Notes: generated by a model not told the origin, from the sequence alone. A stretch of 39,661 nt of DNA from Candidatus Poribacteria bacterium (GCA_022827885.1 JAJEIP010000018.1:1-39661); one strand, 5' to 3'. Shown: positions 24,390-33,294, numbered from the stretch's first letter. Made by a program: numbers and translations.

Positions 24390-26330
24390 CTATAGAAATG
24401 GATTATTTGCATCGAAATAGTATGCGGGTTCTTCTACGGAAGTTTGGCTGTCCTTTGTCAAACGGATGGGTGCTGAGAACTGCTCAATAACCTCTTTCTG
24501 CGCGAGCCATTCACACGCCAATTCAAAGGCGAGTTGACGGCTACCGAAATGGGTATAGATGTCGGTTATCGTGCGCTCCTCACCCGATTCCTCTAAGAAA
24601 TCGAGCAACGGCTTGAACAGTGTTTGCAGATTATCCTCTAAATACGCGTCAATCCGTTCAAGGGCATCGCGAAGCATTGTCTCGTCTTTCGGTTTATCTA
24701 TCAGATCCGTAAAAACGGCGTTGAAAAAGGATGGGTTGTGCGCAAGTGCCTGATAGATAACCTTGCGTCTCGGGGTTTCGCTGTGCAGCAGGACTTCAAT
24801 GCGAGCCAATTCCCTGACCGCATACGTCAGATAAAGAAATGTGTAATCGATATCGTGCTTGAGGTGGAGCCATTTTTCGGCTTTTGCGAGGATAGCTGCC
24901 ATGTTGGCGCCGGCATTGAGAAGTTGAGAGTGTTTATCCCGTTCACCGACCTGCAAACAGGAAGGATCCCCCACACTGTAAGGGCGAGGTAACCTCGCCC
25001 CTACGGAAAAGAGACTGTCCTTAGAAAAAAGGACGCGGCTTTCGGCGAGAATCGAATGGAGTGCGCTTCCTTGTAGCGTCCCCTCCAACAACTTTCTATA
25101 GTCGCTGCGGGTGTGGAGTTGAACCCGGAAGGGAATCCCATCTTCGATCAACTGATATTCCTTCTGCTTGAATTTTGTTCCATCTCTTAGGATGAGCGTG
25201 AGGTGGGGTGTGGTTTTCTCCCAGACGTTGTCTTCGGCGAGATTACTGGTGAGAACTGCGGCGAGAATGTACATGTCCCCTCTGAGCGTGTCCGTTAAAC
25301 TGTCCAATGCCTGGTGAATCTGTGCGTGGATGTTCGCTTTTAGATGTCCCTGAGAAGCGTCGCTTGCGCCGACAGTTCCATCGTAATAGTAAGCAGGTTC
25401 TTCCATAGAAACCTGGCTTTTCACTGTGAGTTTGATGGGCATCGCGACTTGTCTGATAATCCCCTTCCAAGCCAACCATTGACAGACGAAATCGAACGAC
25501 TCGTCATCAAATTCGGACGCCTCATCATTTTTGCCATGGGCACTGCGTCCTAAGTCTGCGTTCAATTCGGTATTCGTGCGCGGTGTTTTCTGTGCAATGA
25601 GATACTCAAGAATCGGTTGGAAGATAAACTGCCGCGCATCAAGATAGGCGTTGATTGCATTTAGTGTGTCCTGAATAACCGCTTCCGTCTTTTCACAGTT
25701 GATTAAATCCGTATAGACCCGATTAAAGAAATCTGGATTGTAACGGAGTGCGGGTTGAATCACCTCGCGTGCGGGGACTTCATTGTTCAAAAGCACTTCC
25801 AACCGTGCCAATCCTTGGACGACATTCAAAAGCGACAGGAAACAGGTAAGGCAATCTTTGTTGACGTAAAACTGCTTTTCAGCATAGACGAGGCTCGGCA
25901 ATATGCTGGCGATGACGTTGAGCAGTTGGAACTGTTTATCGCGTTCACCGATGTTGGTGCGGCTGGCGTTTTTATCATACCACTCTTGGATGGAGGCATC
26001 GTGCGAAAAGAGGAGCGTGCTATGCGAGAAATAGGAGTGCATGAAGGAGCCCTGCTGTGCACTCTCTATTGCTCGTTTAAAAGCGTTACGTGGGGTTACA
26101 TTTGCGTGGATATTGACCCCGTTTTCAACGAGCGAAAAGAAAGATTGCGTAGGACGAATCGCGTCTCTGCCGATGAGTTCCACATCGAGGTCAGATTTTT
26201 CCCAGACTTGGGCGTAAGAGAAACTGCCTGCAACAATAGCAGCGAGGATATAGGGATCCTTCTGAACCTTTTCGACAAGCAGATCCACGGCTTCGCGATA
26301 CTGTTCTTCGATAACGTCTTGGGAGTGCAT
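24390..26330 (-). CDS. Tandem nucleotidyltransferase-like protein, second half degenerate
   Basis: This is a 646-residue protein made of two homologous halves (about 1-320 and 330-646). Half 1 has a nucleotidyltransferase motif, IVAGSFSYAQVWEKSDLDVELI (GS at 35-36, D47 and D49). Half 2 lacks it (VLTSNLAEDNVWEKTTPHLTLIL). Each half continues with a helical region (ERDKQFQLLN / ERDKHSQLLN) and ends with a winged-helix-like stretch and the same motif PAYYYD / PAYYFD. A palindromic repeat is inserted in frame in half 2. ATG follows AGGAG. I do not recognise a named function; an aminoglycoside-nucleotidyltransferase-like or MNT-like fold is the best guess. Confidence 0.65.
   Translation of the reverse strand: MHSQDVIEEQYREAVDLLVEKVQKDPYILAAIVAGSFSYAQVWEKSDLDVELIGRDAIRPTQSFFSLVENGVNIHANVTPRNAFKRAIESAQQGSFMHSYFSHSTLLFSHDASIQEWYDKNASRTNIGERDKQFQLLNVIASILPSLVYAEKQFYVNKDCLTCFLSLLNVVQGLARLEVLLNNEVPAREVIQPALRYNPDFFNRVYTDLINCEKTEAVIQDTLNAINAYLDARQFIFQPILEYLIAQKTPRTNTELNADLGRSAHGKNDEASEFDDESFDFVCQWLAWKGIIRQVAMPIKLTVKSQVSMEEPAYYYDGTVGASDASQGHLKANIHAQIHQALDSLTDTLRGDMYILAAVLTSNLAEDNVWEKTTPHLTLILRDGTKFKQKEYQLIEDGIPFRVQLHTRSDYRKLLEGTLQGSALHSILAESRVLFSKDSLFSVGARLPRPYSVGDPSCLQVGERDKHSQLLNAGANMAAILAKAEKWLHLKHDIDYTFLYLTYAVRELARIEVLLHSETPRRKVIYQALAHNPSFFNAVFTDLIDKPKDETMLRDALERIDAYLEDNLQTLFKPLLDFLEESGEERTITDIYTHFGSRQLAFELACEWLAQKEVIEQFSAPIRLTKDSQTSVEEPAYYFDANNPFL
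24978..25004. repeat. Palindromic repeat family C within a gene
   Basis: GGGCGAGG-TAA-CCTCGCCC, flanked by GTA and TAC arms, lies inside the nucleotidyltransferase-like gene. It reads through in frame as GARLPRPYSVG on the coding strand, in a place where the homologous first half of the protein has unrelated residues. Confidence 0.8.
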
Positions 26331-26639
26331 GGGGTTCTCCTATTTCGGCACAATTGGAAGTCGAATTTCGGTCTAAAAATAGGAATTTTTCTACTATTAA
26401 TTATACTACAAACTTGTTAAGAATGCAAATAAATTTGACCAAAAAAACATAGAAAACAAGATAGAGAGAATTTCCAAATAATCGCGTTTTTTTGAGGATA
26501 AATTCAGTCCAACTAAAGCCGAATTCCCATTTAATTTAGACAATCACCCCCGACACTTTCCATTAAAATCGTTGAATTTCCACACCAAACGTGATATTAT
26601 TTTACCGTGATTTCGTTATATATTAAGGATTTAACCCTA
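26331..26639. other. Divergent intergenic region
   Basis: This AT-rich, 309-bp region lies between the divergent nucleotidyltransferase-like and lipoprotein genes. It contains SD AGGAG for the minus-strand gene near 26335-26341 and the promoter-like site at 26572-26600. I see no small gene, RNA or repeat in the rest. Confidence 0.6.
26572..26600 (+). promoter_or_regulatory. Probable promoter of the UGA-containing lipoprotein gene
   Basis: -35 TTGAAT (26572-26577), 17-nt spacer, -10 TATTAT (26595-26600), about 40 nt before the ATG; SD AAGGA lies at 26625-26629. Confidence 0.55.
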
Positions 26640-27290
26640 ATGACAAAATTGTTCAGAACCCTCGCTTTATTGCTGGCAGGCTTATTGTCCTTTTCGCTGA
26701 TAGTCGGCTGTGGTGGTGATACCGAAGAAGAAATCGAAGCTGCACCAGCGAACTTCATCAGTGCCATCCCGTCGGGCGGTGAGATCGCTGTGAATGGGAC
26801 GATTACGGTTACCTTTGACAACCCGCCCGTTAATGTCATAGTCAGTACCGGGACCGTCAAAGTCGCAGGCAAAACAGCGACGATCACGGGGCCTTTTATC
26901 CCTGGTCCGCTCGCATTGACGATCACTTGGGCTGATGGAACCCAAGCACTCAACTATATCGCTACCGGTCCTGACTGATGTGGAGCTATAGTTATTGGTG
27001 GGTCCATCAAAGACGGTGACAAGGATATCGATCCCGAAGCTATCAACAGCGACGGAATTATCGAGATTGAGTTCAGTAAGGATGTCTCTGGTAACATTGT
27101 CCTCCAAACCGAAGGTGGCGATGATGTCGGTTGGATTGGTAAAGTCGAAGGGTACAAGGCGACGCTTGAACTTGTCAAAGGTAGAGAACTCAAGAGCGAA
27201 ACCACCTACGTTATTAGAGGTAAAGTTTCAGATGCTGCTGGCGACACTTTTGAGGTCAGTGTAACCTTTGTAACCAAGGCTAAAGCGTAA
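26640..27290 (+). CDS. Lipoprotein with Ig-like domains; in-frame UGA (selenoprotein or nonsense)
   Basis: ATG 26640 begins a lipoprotein: lipobox LIVGC with C24 after a hydrophobic signal. The frame reads to ATGPD, then TGA TGT (codons 113-114), and continues in the same frame for another 103 codons to TAA at 27288-27290. The continuation (CGAIVIGGSIKDGDKDIDPE..., VGWIGKVEGYKATLELVKG, TTYVIRGKVSDAAGDTFEVS) is a well-formed beta-rich Ig-like domain, as expected after the N-terminal beta domain (AVNGTITVTFDNPP). So the gene is either read through at UGA, possibly as selenocysteine next to Cys, or carries one nonsense mutation. A potential hairpin starts at the UGA (stem GAU..GGA with UCCAUC). 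Function: surface protein, unknown. Confidence 0.7.
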
Positions 27291-27304
27291 ATTTAAGGTG
27301 GACT

Positions 27305-29317
27305 ATGCAGAAATTGGAGATTGAAGGTCAAACGTATACAAATTCAATAGGGATGCGGTTTGTTAGAATTGAACCGGGGACCTTCACGATGGGTTCAAAG
27401 AACGCTGCGCTCTCAGACGAACTGACAGATGGAAAAGCATACCTCCGCGATGGGGATTGGGACGAACACCCCGTGCATCAGGTAACGCTCACTACGCCTT
27501 TCCACATCGGGATTTGTCAAGTGACGAACGCCCAGTATGAGGCTTATGATCCGGCACACCGTGAATTGAAGAGTCTTCAGAACACGGGTTTCTCGAAAGA
27601 AGACGATGAAGCGGTTGTATTTGTGGATTGGCACGATGCGACGCGGTTCTGCGAATGGCTCTCCGAGAAGGAGGGACTTCCCTATCGACTGCCGACCGAA
27701 GCGGAGTGGGAATACGTGTGCCGTGCGGGCACAACAACCCATTTCCATACCGGCGATACACTGCCGCCTGAATTCCACAAAAACGTTGGAGAGAGTTGGT
27801 ACCCTGATGGAGGACGGGGACGCGGGGCAGAAGAAATTGTGCCTTTGCATGTTGGGCAGACATCACCGAACGCGTGGGGTGTATACGACATGCACGGCAA
27901 CGTAGAGGAATGGTGCCAAGATTGGTATGGAACCTATGAACCCGATCTACAAATTGATCCAGTGGGTAGGGAAACAGGGTTGTATCGCGTTACACGGGGT
28001 GGGAGTCACTCGACGTTACTCTGTTATCTACGCTCAGCCAATCGGATGGGAGCAGTACCAGAAGATAAGCACTGGTACATCGGATTCCGTGTCGTCTGTG
28101 GTGAGATGCCACAGACCGCGCCGATCCCTGCACCGAAGGTGGCATTATGGGGACGTAACGTTAAACAGGAAAACAGAAATGCCAACGCGCCAGAATCGCC
28201 GTATTTTGCGGAGCCATTGACGTTCGTTAAAATTCCTGAAGGTTCAAACGGACCGCTTTTTTCGGCGCATAACCACGTCCCGGCGATCGTGGAATGCCCG
28301 AACGGCGATATGTTCGCGGCGTGGTATTCATGTGTGACAGAACGTGGACGCGAATTGACGGTCGCTGCGAGTCGATTGCGCTTTGGTGAAACCGAGTGGG
28401 ACCCAGCCGAACCCTTTTGGGGTCCGCCCGATCGGAACAATCACGCTACATCCCTCTGGCGAAACGAGAATGGACGGATTTACCATTTCAACGGACTCTC
28501 GGCAGCCGCAACGTGGGGTCCCTTAGCGTTGGTCCTACGCCACTCCGATGATAACGGTGCGACGTGGTCGAAACCGCGCTTTATATCACCCGAACACCGC
28601 CTCCGACACATGCCGATTGCCTCTGTCTTCCGAAGACAGGACGGTTCTATCCTCCTCGCTTGCGATGCAGTGAGTGGTGGAGACGGTGGCACTGCAATAT
28701 GGCTCAGTGACGACGACGGCGACACATGGTCCGATCCCGGTGCAGGACAACCCATTCCTGAATTTGCCGACGGCAAACAGGGCGGATGGATCGCTGGTAT
28801 TCATGCTGCTGTGGTTGAACTCACAGATGGCAGGTTGATGGCTTACGGCAGAGGCGACACCATCAACGGACGGATGCCGAAGAGCCTCTCCGCAGATAGC
28901 GGTAGGACGTGGCATTACAGTGCGAGTCAGTTCCCGGTCGTTTCCGGCGGACAACGGTGCGTGCTGCTACGCCTTCAAGAGGGACCGATTTTTCTCGCCA
29001 CGTTCACAGGAGAACGGAAGACACCGACACCGATGTCGATTGTTGATGCTGCGGGCAATGAACGCCTCGTTACTGGACTCTTCGGGGCGTTATCTTATGA
29101 CGACGGCGAAACGTGGGAGTGTATGCGTTTGATTTCAGATGATGGAGAAGACCGAGAGATCGAGACGATGGATGGACGTCCCTTTACAATGGGGTTAAAG
29201 GATGCAGAACTCGGGGGTTACCTCGCGGTTTGCCAAGGACAGAACGGGATTATCCATTTGATTAGCAGCCGTCAACACTATCGATTTAATTACGCGTGGT
29301 TGAAGGAAAAGGTGTGA
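27305..29317 (+). CDS. Formylglycine-enzyme-like / sialidase-type BNR fusion protein
   Basis: A 670-residue fusion. Residues 10-265 are an FGE-sulfatase (SUMF1/EgtB-like) domain: SIGMRFVRIEPGTFTMGS, CQVTNAQYEAY, WHDATRFCEWLSEKEGLPYRLPTEAEWEYVCR, GNVEEWCQDWYG, then RVTRGGS and GFRVV. Residues about 310-670 are a sialidase-like beta-propeller with four Asp-boxes: SDDNGATW, SDDDGDTW, SADSGRTW and SYDDGETW. No signal peptide is visible. It starts 14 bp after the lipoprotein stop, with AAGGTGG as SD site. The C-terminal part may hydrolyse or bind glycans; the N-terminal part may be non-catalytic. Either activity is inferred. Confidence 0.85.
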   Translation: MQKLEIEGQTYTNSIGMRFVRIEPGTFTMGSKNAALSDELTDGKAYLRDGDWDEHPVHQVTLTTPFHIGICQVTNAQYEAYDPAHRELKSLQNTGFSKEDDEAVVFVDWHDATRFCEWLSEKEGLPYRLPTEAEWEYVCRAGTTTHFHTGDTLPPEFHKNVGESWYPDGGRGRGAEEIVPLHVGQTSPNAWGVYDMHGNVEEWCQDWYGTYEPDLQIDPVGRETGLYRVTRGGSHSTLLCYLRSANRMGAVPEDKHWYIGFRVVCGEMPQTAPIPAPKVALWGRNVKQENRNANAPESPYFAEPLTFVKIPEGSNGPLFSAHNHVPAIVECPNGDMFAAWYSCVTERGRELTVAASRLRFGETEWDPAEPFWGPPDRNNHATSLWRNENGRIYHFNGLSAAATWGPLALVLRHSDDNGATWSKPRFISPEHRLRHMPIASVFRRQDGSILLACDAVSGGDGGTAIWLSDDDGDTWSDPGAGQPIPEFADGKQGGWIAGIHAAVVELTDGRLMAYGRGDTINGRMPKSLSADSGRTWHYSASQFPVVSGGQRCVLLRLQEGPIFLATFTGERKTPTPMSIVDAAGNERLVTGLFGALSYDDGETWECMRLISDDGEDREIETMDGRPFTMGLKDAELGGYLAVCQGQNGIIHLISSRQHYRFNYAWLKEKV

Positions 29318-29352
29318 AGTGCCTAAAATGCCTAAAGTTGCTAAGTTGGTTG

Positions 29353-29429
29353 CTGGCACAAACTAACAGTTTATGCTACAGCACACTCCGAGACTTTCTT
29401 ACTGGCACAAACTAACAGTTTATGCTACA
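29353..29429. repeat. Palindromic repeat family D, two direct copies
   Basis: Two identical 28-bp copies (29353-29380 and 29402-29429) contain the hairpin AAACTAACAGTTT followed by ATGCTACA. A third copy at 10208-10229 has AACCTAACAGGTT, a paired change that keeps the stem. Apparent translation across these copies belongs to no gene; they sit before the dioxygenase SD. Confidence 0.85.
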
Positions 29430-29462
29430 AATATGTGCCGATCAGAGGACTATAGGAAAAAA

Positions 29463-30353
29463 ATGAAACTCCCTTTTTTACATCAGGAAGTAGACATCAG
29501 TACCGATTTGCGAGAAAGCAACGACATCCTTGACAACCCCGATGCTTTGCAGGCGCGGATAGCAGCGGACGGGTATCTCCTGATCCGTGGATTACACGAT
29601 AAGGACGCGATCCTCACGGCGCGTCGGCAGATTCTGGAGAAACTCGCCGACAAAGAGATGCTCGCACCGGATACAGAATTGATGGACGGGATCTTTAACC
29701 CCGATTACCCTGAACCGGCATCAACCGGCTCAATGGGCAATAAAGCGTTGACGCAGATACCCGCATTTAAAGCCGTTGTTGAAGGTGAACCCATCATGAA
29801 CTTTTTCAAACGATTTCTTGGTGGCGATGCCCGTACGTTCGATTTTAAATGGCTTCGCACGGCGGGACCCGGATCAGGTTCACCGATTCATTACGATATC
29901 GTCTTTATGGGCAGAGGCACACAAGACCTCTACTCCTGCTGGACGCCCTTTGGCGATGTGTCTCTGGACATGGGTCCGATTGTGTTCTGTCTCGGATCCA
30001 ATCAATTTGAAAAGATTCGAGCGACTTATGGACAGTCAGATGTGGATCGGGATATGATTGAGGGACACTTCAGCGATAAACCGCTTGAGATCGTCGAGAA
30101 ATTTGGGGGACGCTGGGCAACGACAACATTTTCAGCGGGAGACGTTATCATTTTCAGTATGTTCCTGATGCATGCTTCACTCGTTAACACGTCTGATAAA
30201 ATTCGGATAACAGCAGATACCCGTTATCAGCTGGCTGCTGAACCGATTGATGAACGCTGGGTTGGTGAAAAACCGAAAGGGCATTACGCCTGGAAGCAAG
30301 AGGGCGCGAAGATCGAATCCTTAGAAAAATCACGGCAGAGATGGGGCGTTTAG
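29463..30353 (+). CDS. Phytanoyl-CoA dioxygenase (PhyH) family protein
   Basis: This is an Fe(II)/2-oxoglutarate-dependent dioxygenase of the PhyH family, 296 residues. The iron-binding facial triad is visible: HxD in PIHYDIVF, and the distal His in FLMHASLVN, followed by the 2-oxoglutarate-binding Arg in KIRITADTRYQ. Start chosen at ATG 29463 with AGGA upstream; a longer frame from 29373 runs through the family D repeats and is not coding. The substrate is unknown. The PLD-like gene begins right after its stop. Confidence 0.88.
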   Translation: MKLPFLHQEVDISTDLRESNDILDNPDALQARIAADGYLLIRGLHDKDAILTARRQILEKLADKEMLAPDTELMDGIFNPDYPEPASTGSMGNKALTQIPAFKAVVEGEPIMNFFKRFLGGDARTFDFKWLRTAGPGSGSPIHYDIVFMGRGTQDLYSCWTPFGDVSLDMGPIVFCLGSNQFEKIRATYGQSDVDRDMIEGHFSDKPLEIVEKFGGRWATTTFSAGDVIIFSMFLMHASLVNTSDKIRITADTRYQLAAEPIDERWVGEKPKGHYAWKQEGAKIESLEKSRQRWGV

Positions 30354-31442
30354 ATGGATGCAATGAACAGAGATTCGGGTGCGTCCGAAGCGAACACAGC
30401 CCCTAAGCAAGGGAATTCTAAATTTATCCCCCTCCTCCTTATTCTGCTTTGTGGTGTTGTCATTGGCTTCGGCATCAGATACTACAATCGCGCGCCGCAA
30501 ACGATAACTGAGGGAACCTGGGAGGTCTACTTCAGTGAAGTCGATACCGGAGCCAGCCACTATTCCCTTGAAAAACGCCTCGTTGAGAAGCTGACCACTG
30601 CCGCATCGCGGGTTGATGCCGCGCTCTATCACTTGGACTCTACCCGGGTAGCCGATGGCTTAATCAAAGCACACCGCCGCGGGGTACAGGTGCAAGTCGT
30701 CACTGAAACCGACAACAGTGATGAAGACGCAATTGCGCAATTGCAGGAAGCCGGCATCACTGTTGCTGAGGACGGAGACCCCGACAGTTACATGCACCAC
30801 AAATTCATTGTGATCGATGAGAAATACGTCTGGACAGGTTCCTATAACACGACCTATAACGGTGCATATAAAAACAAGAACAATGTAATATTCATTGATT
30901 CCGCCCCGTTGGCGTCCAACTTCACACAGGAGTTCCGAGAACTGTTCCAGCAAATCGGGACTGAGAAATCTACCGGCGCGTCAGTTGTGCATCCGAAAGT
31001 GATACTCAGCGACGGGACACAAATATTCACCTATTTTTCACCAGACAACGACATTATCTCCGAGCTTGTGAAGGAGATCGGAACTGCTAAGACGTCGATT
31101 CATTTTATGGCGTTTTCGTTCACGGAAGATACACTCGGCAGTGCGATGCGGGATCGTTTTGAGTCGGGAATTGACATACAGGGTGTATTCGAAAAGCGAC
31201 AAATTAGTCAATACTCTGAATATGAACAAATGAAGGCAGCAGGTATGTCAGTGATTCAGGATACAAATAAGGGGACTATGCATCACAAGGTAATTGTTAT
31301 TGACGAGGAGACTGTGATTACGGGTTCATACAATTTCTCCAGAAACGCGGAAGAGCGCAATAGCGAGAATCTATTGATTATCAAAGGAAATCCTGATATT
31401 GCCCAAGCATACCTCGCTGAATTTGATCGGATCGTGCGCTAA
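30354..31442 (+). CDS. Phospholipase D-like protein with two HKD motifs
   Basis: This is a 362-residue phospholipase D superfamily protein. An N-terminal membrane anchor lies at about residues 22-44 (FIPLLLILLCGVVIGFG). The two catalytic motifs are HHKFIVIDEKYVWTGSYN and HHKVIVIDEETVITGSYNF, each with the full HxKxxxxD and following G-S-x-N. The single chain with two HKD units is typical of bacterial nuclease/phosphodiesterase members. Its ATG follows the dioxygenase stop directly. It may act outside the membrane on phospholipids or nucleic acids; the substrate cannot be read. Its end overlaps the convergent HtrA-like gene by 4 bp. Confidence 0.88.
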   Translation: MDAMNRDSGASEANTAPKQGNSKFIPLLLILLCGVVIGFGIRYYNRAPQTITEGTWEVYFSEVDTGASHYSLEKRLVEKLTTAASRVDAALYHLDSTRVADGLIKAHRRGVQVQVVTETDNSDEDAIAQLQEAGITVAEDGDPDSYMHHKFIVIDEKYVWTGSYNTTYNGAYKNKNNVIFIDSAPLASNFTQEFRELFQQIGTEKSTGASVVHPKVILSDGTQIFTYFSPDNDIISELVKEIGTAKTSIHFMAFSFTEDTLGSAMRDRFESGIDIQGVFEKRQISQYSEYEQMKAAGMSVIQDTNKGTMHHKVIVIDEETVITGSYNFSRNAEERNSENLLIIKGNPDIAQAYLAEFDRIVR

Positions 31443-32593
31443 GGCGTTTCACCTAATATCACTGTAGAATAGTGTTCGGTTCCATTCCTACCGATTTTAA
31501 GGTGGACCTTCGTATTCGGTCGTTGACTCACAACGCATTTTAGCAACTCGTCGTAAGAGTGGACAGGGACTTCGTTAAATTCCAAGATAAGATCCTGAGG
31601 TAAAAGCCCGCCTTTGTGCGCCGGACTGTTTTCAATCACACCCGTAACGAGGACCCCTAAATCGCCAATATCCACCTCAACACCGAGCCAACCCCGGGCA
31701 ACCTTCCCGTGTTCTATAATTTCTTTGGCAACGGCGCGAACCGTCTCTATCGGCATAGCAAAAGTAATTTCCTGATTCCGAGCCGCCAGCGGGGATCGAG
31801 CCAGAAATTGTGTAATGTCTACATCGTCCTGCTTCTCGAAAAGCGTGTCAAACGGAGAATGCGTAGCCGTTGGTTCCGTTAGGACTGCAAGTATCATTCC
31901 AACGACCTCTCCTGACGTGTTTAGGACTGCCCCGCCGCTGTTGCCGGGTGTAACCGCCGCGTTGATTTTAATTAATTCGCGACACAATTGATTCGGCAAG
32001 GTATCCCAACCTCCCACAATACCGAAAGAGACAATGGGACTCTGGCCATAACTGCCCCCGATTGTTACAACCCAGGAACCTGTATCAATTTTTGAAGAAT
32101 CGCCCCACTTACGCGGCAAGGTGAATTCGATCCATTCCTCAGGGACCGCTGGAGACCTGATCGCATCCGTTGATGGCGTGGATTTGCGCAGTGGACCTGT
32201 AGCCCGAAGCACAGCAATATCAGTGAATACATCAGTGCCGATGAGTTTCGCTGAAGACACCCTTTTATTGTTAAAGATAACCTCAATCTTACTCGGAGGC
32301 CCCATTTCGAAAGTGGTCGTCACAATGTGTCCAGTGGTGTCAATGACAATACCAGAACTGATGTTTTGGCGTGTTAGTGCTAACTCCTTAGTGTTCCACG
32401 AAAGTGGGACCGGTACGCCTTGTGTTGCGACAACCTTCACAACAGTAGGGCGGGCATCCGTGACGATCCTCTGAAAATCTTTTTCAAGCCGCTGCAGTAC
32501 ACTCTCATTGGCGAAACCGGAAACGGCAACAGAGAGGAGGAGACTCAGCGATTCGATCATCAGTAGTTGGCGTTTTAATTTTCGTGTGTACAT
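31439..32593 (-). CDS. HtrA/Deg-like protein lacking the catalytic His
   Basis: This exported HtrA-like protein has 384 residues from ATG 32593 (AAGGA upstream; a longer frame to 32650 is less likely). Signal/anchor: about residues 8-28. Trypsin-like domain: Asp in DVFTDIAVLR (D125) and Ser in TPGNSGGAVL (S219) are intact, but the His site reads HIVTTTFEMG (about 89-98) where relatives have TNxHV. One PDZ domain follows (GWLGVEVD, GLLPQDLILEFNE). It is probably a non-proteolytic or altered member. It lies 101 bp after the anti-sigma gene, as in sigmaE/MucD loci. Confidence 0.85.
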   Translation of the reverse strand: MYTRKLKRQLLMIESLSLLLSVAVSGFANESVLQRLEKDFQRIVTDARPTVVKVVATQGVPVPLSWNTKELALTRQNISSGIVIDTTGHIVTTTFEMGPPSKIEVIFNNKRVSSAKLIGTDVFTDIAVLRATGPLRKSTPSTDAIRSPAVPEEWIEFTLPRKWGDSSKIDTGSWVVTIGGSYGQSPIVSFGIVGGWDTLPNQLCRELIKINAAVTPGNSGGAVLNTSGEVVGMILAVLTEPTATHSPFDTLFEKQDDVDITQFLARSPLAARNQEITFAMPIETVRAVAKEIIEHGKVARGWLGVEVDIGDLGVLVTGVIENSPAHKGGLLPQDLILEFNEVPVHSYDELLKCVVSQRPNTKVHLKIGRNGTEHYSTVILGETP

Positions 32594-32694
32594 GCTTACT
32601 TCCTTGATGGAAAGTGTGCTAAAGTTGTGGTGGGGCTTGGACTTGTCCACTAACTTTCTGACTTTAGATGCCCTTTAGAACACTTGCCAACTTT

Positions 32695-33273
32695 CTAAAG
32701 TCCACCCCGTGTGGACGCGTTGGTATAACTCACCTGTTTTAAGATGTAATGTTGCTGGAGTGGACGCACTGACGGTCGGGTAACACCACTCGGTAGGCGC
32801 TGACTGCCGTTTCCCACAGCACGCCGCGTCACCACCGGTGAGGTCGCAACTTGCACTTTTTGCGATTCAGGTGTTACCACAGTTGAACCGGCGTCTCGAT
32901 CGAACAGGAACCCGTCTTGGTAGAGATAGGTGCCAGTTAAGGCGAGAATTAACGCCAGAATACCACTGACTGCCCAGACTGGACGGCGAAATACATCCAG
33001 CAGTTGTTTCCAACCTATTGTCGTGGTTGCTTTAACGCCGTTAATTTCGTCCCGCTCCTCGGCGATCCGTTGCAGCACCGTCGGCATAAAGTAGGGTGAC
33101 GGTTCAATCTGTGGCAATTGCTGGACGGCCTTAACAGATTCCTGAAATCTATCATATTCCTGCTGACACGCCTCACACGTTGCAAGGTGTTCTTCAAAGC
33201 CCCGCAACGTCTGATAATCAAGTGTGTCCTCAAAATGGGCAGAGAAATGTTCCTCAGCCTGTTGGCAGTTCAT
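32695..33273 (-). CDS. Anti-sigma factor with zinc finger and membrane segment
   Basis: This 192-residue protein has an N-terminal zf-HC2 domain: MNCQQAEEHFSAHFE, then HLATCEACQQEYDRF with the HxxxCxxC pattern at about residues 29-36. One membrane segment lies at about 98-117 (PVWAVSGILALILALTGTYL), followed by a short exported tail. It is 21 bp after the ECF sigma gene and is predicted to hold that sigma factor at the membrane until an envelope signal releases it. The tail lacks a recognisable sensor domain. Confidence 0.9.
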   Translation of the reverse strand: MNCQQAEEHFSAHFEDTLDYQTLRGFEEHLATCEACQQEYDRFQESVKAVQQLPQIEPSPYFMPTVLQRIAEERDEINGVKATTTIGWKQLLDVFRRPVWAVSGILALILALTGTYLYQDGFLFDRDAGSTVVTPESQKVQVATSPVVTRRAVGNGSQRLPSGVTRPSVRPLQQHYILKQVSYTNASTRGGL

Positions 33274-33294
33274 AATAAACGACTCCTATGAACA

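Noticed and set aside
26995-27264. A separate plus-strand frame of 89 codons after the lipoprotein stop
   Set aside because: It is in another phase; the phase of the lipoprotein itself continues after the UGA with a domain-like sequence, which explains the region better.
29373-29462. N-terminal extension of the PhyH protein
   Set aside because: It would translate the family D repeats and has no SD; ATG 29463 has one and starts at the conserved part.
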